Part shown: positions 62,817 to 64,000 of the stretch, piece after piece
Numbering within the stretch: the first letter of the stretch is position 1
Layout: each line of letters starts with the position of its first letter
Source: Burkholderia sp052045245
Lineage (GTDB): Bacteria > Pseudomonadota > Gammaproteobacteria > Burkholderiales > Burkholderiaceae
Direction of reading: 5' to 3'
NCBI RefSeq assembly: GCF_052045245.1
Contig: NZ_JBQEON010000025.1
Location: 1-64,000, forward strand
DNA length: 64,000 nucleotides
Notes under the pieces: generated by a model
Told to the model about the DNA's origin: nothing
Databases searched by the model: none
Seen by the model: only the letters and a program-made list of their open reading frames with translations
Made by a program: the position numbers and the translations under genes

Positions 62817-64000
62817 ATGACGTCCGATCCGGCGAACATTCCCCTCCCTGACGCACTGCCCAACCCGCGCGGCGGCGCCGTGCGCGCGGCCGACGCGTGG
62901 CTTGCGGCCGCTGCCGAGGCATTCGAGCGTCGCGACGACGCGGCCGCGCCGCTGTCGGCCGCCGCCGCCGTGCTGGCGGAGGCCGGCTGGCTGCCGGCCG
63001 CCCGCTTTGCCGGGCAACTGGCCGCCGCGGCGCCGCTCGCCGTCGCTGACGCGGCTTCGGCCGCGTGGCACCTAGCGCTCGGCGATTTCCGCGCGGCGGT
63101 CGGGCGTCACAATCTGCGCGAGCTGGCCTGCTCGCGGGTTCTGCTCGAACACTTCCGTACGCTGCGCGCGCAAAGCGCGGCGGACCTGCACGCGAGCGTG
63201 CCGCCCGACGTGCTGGCGCTCGTCGGGCGCGCGACGCCGCCGGCGACGCTGCGCGCGTTGCCCGATGCGTTCGCGAGCCGGGCGCGGGCCCGCTACGAGC
63301 AGGCGCTGCTCGGCGTGCTGCGCACGCCGTCCGGCTCGCCGGACGCGGCACTCGACGAGCTCGATACGACCCTGACCGCACTGGCCGACGGCGCGCCGTA
63401 CGACTACTGGCGACTCGCCGCCGCGTGCCTGCGCGCGCTGCGCGCCAGCGCCGCACCCGAACTGAAGCGCTTTCTCGCACGGACCAACCTGCTGCTCGGC
63501 GAGCACGCGCAAGGCCGGCGCCACGCGCCGCCCGAGCTCGTGCGCGAGACGGTTGCGCTGTTGTGGCGCGATTTCGCGCTGTTCGGCGCGGCCGCCGAGG
63601 ATGTCGCGCTCGTCGACGTGCTGCACGACTACGGGCTGACCGTGGACTGGCACGTCGCGGGCACGCCCGCGTCCGAGGCGTTGTGGGAGGCCGACGCCGC
63701 GCGCGCCGAGCATGCCGCCGTCGCGACGGCACCGACCCGCATGCTCGGCGTCGTGACCGTCAACGCGCACGCGTACGAGGATTTCCTGCAGACGGCCGAC
63801 GCGTCGATGGCGGATCTCGCCGTCGATCCGGCCACGGCCGATGCGGGGGCCGCATGGCGTGCGTCCGCCGCCGCGTATCGGGTCGGGACCGCCGCTTGCG
63901 CGCTCGGGCTCGGTCACGCGGCGCTCCTGGCCGACACGCTCGGGCTCGCGTGGCGCCGCGCCGCGCACGGCGCGCCGCTCGCCGGCGGCGGGCGCGACGC
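62817..64000 (+). CDS. Large unrecognised protein, 3' end outside the window
   Basis: The frame from ATG 62817 stays open to the window end (about 394 codons). It is Ala/Leu/Arg-rich with many helical segments and no signal peptide. A helical stretch near the end (AYEDFLQTADASMADLAVDP, then AAYRVGTAACALGLGHAALL) faintly resembles the HPt-like modules of PilL/ChpA-type kinases. In some beta-proteobacteria pil-chp chemotaxis genes follow rubredoxin, which would fit, but I do not recognise the family for certain. Confidence 0.6.
   Translation, partial: MTSDPANIPLPDALPNPRGGAVRAADAWLAAAAEAFERRDDAAAPLSAAAAVLAEAGWLPAARFAGQLAAAAPLAVADAASAAWHLALGDFRAAVGRHNLRELACSRVLLEHFRTLRAQSAADLHASVPPDVLALVGRATPPATLRALPDAFASRARARYEQALLGVLRTPSGSPDAALDELDTTLTALADGAPYDYWRLAAACLRALRASAAPELKRFLARTNLLLGEHAQGRRHAPPELVRETVALLWRDFALFGAAAEDVALVDVLHDYGLTVDWHVAGTPASEALWEADAARAEHAAVATAPTRMLGVVTVNAHAYEDFLQTADASMADLAVDPATADAGAAWRASAAAYRVGTAACALGLGHAALLADTLGLAWRRAAHGAPLAGGGRD

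Overview
The window is a GC-rich bacterial chromosome segment whose gene content and order point to Burkholderia, most likely the Burkholderia cepacia complex. The clues are glyA-nrdR followed by a minor-pilin cluster, groESL next to thiD and rubredoxin, a glutaryl-CoA dehydrogenase divergent from an IclR regulator, a 3-hydroxybutyrate oligomer hydrolase, and many MFS and LysR-type genes. Species assignment is inference; no rRNA, tRNA, insertion sequence, prophage or CRISPR was seen. Most of the segment looks like core chromosome.

Layout. 1-1665: glyA (5' end outside the window) and nrdR. 1819-4726: five overlapping or closely spaced type IV minor pilin genes (fimT-like, pilV, pilW, pilX, pilE). 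4789-6090: a reverse-strand envelope/stress operon (DUF883, YqjE-type holin-like, DUF3318). 6408-10327: 1-Cys peroxiredoxin, gcdH, a tandem hairpin repeat, an IclR regulator with two palindromic operators, and a degenerate EAL protein. 10710-16679: an aromatic (homogentisate) catabolic operon: flavin hydroxylase, DUF2783, AAHS transporter, hmgA, fahA. 16828-29117: transporters and scattered metabolic genes (two MFS, bluB, D-lactate dehydrogenase, LysR, class V aminotransferase, AraC, DMT exporter, a RES-type toxin-antitoxin pair, a third MFS). 29468-34091: xdhABC for purine catabolism, with a short XdhC. 34189-38645: NTF2-like protein, LysR, a DsbA-fold isomerase, a TAXI-type binding protein and a BON protein. 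38895-43431: two large exported hydrolases (3-hydroxybutyrate oligomer hydrolase and an S10 serine carboxypeptidase lipoprotein). 43634-44718: a lower-GC HTH-nucleotidyltransferase/HEPN pair. 44800-48179: TSUP permease, DHA2 exporter, FrnE-like DsbA. 48286-52499: a divergent locus resembling the Pseudomonas dau (D-arginine) system. 52980-55235: a 751-residue exported repeat protein. 55524-58892: an ECF sigma/anti-sigma operon with envelope proteins. 59141-61332: heat-shock groESL under CIRCE control. 61420-64000: thiD, a 56-residue rubredoxin and an open-ended coding region.

How the genes work together. The hydroxylase/AAHS/hmgA/fahA operon takes an aromatic substrate through homogentisate to fumarate and acetoacetate. 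XdhABC oxidises hypoxanthine/xanthine. The dau-like locus pairs a FAD-dependent D-amino-acid dehydrogenase with an NAD(P)H imino-acid reductase, a basic-amino-acid binding protein and a YheO/DauR regulator; together they would turn a D-amino acid into its L-form. The most noteworthy unexplained structure is a mirror-image pair of AGTC/GACT operators flanking that divergent promoter. Next come the ~50-bp hairpin repeats upstream of gcdH, the HTH-MNT/HEPN pair with its own inverted-repeat cluster, and the repeat protein built of 11 NPLAPVQG modules.
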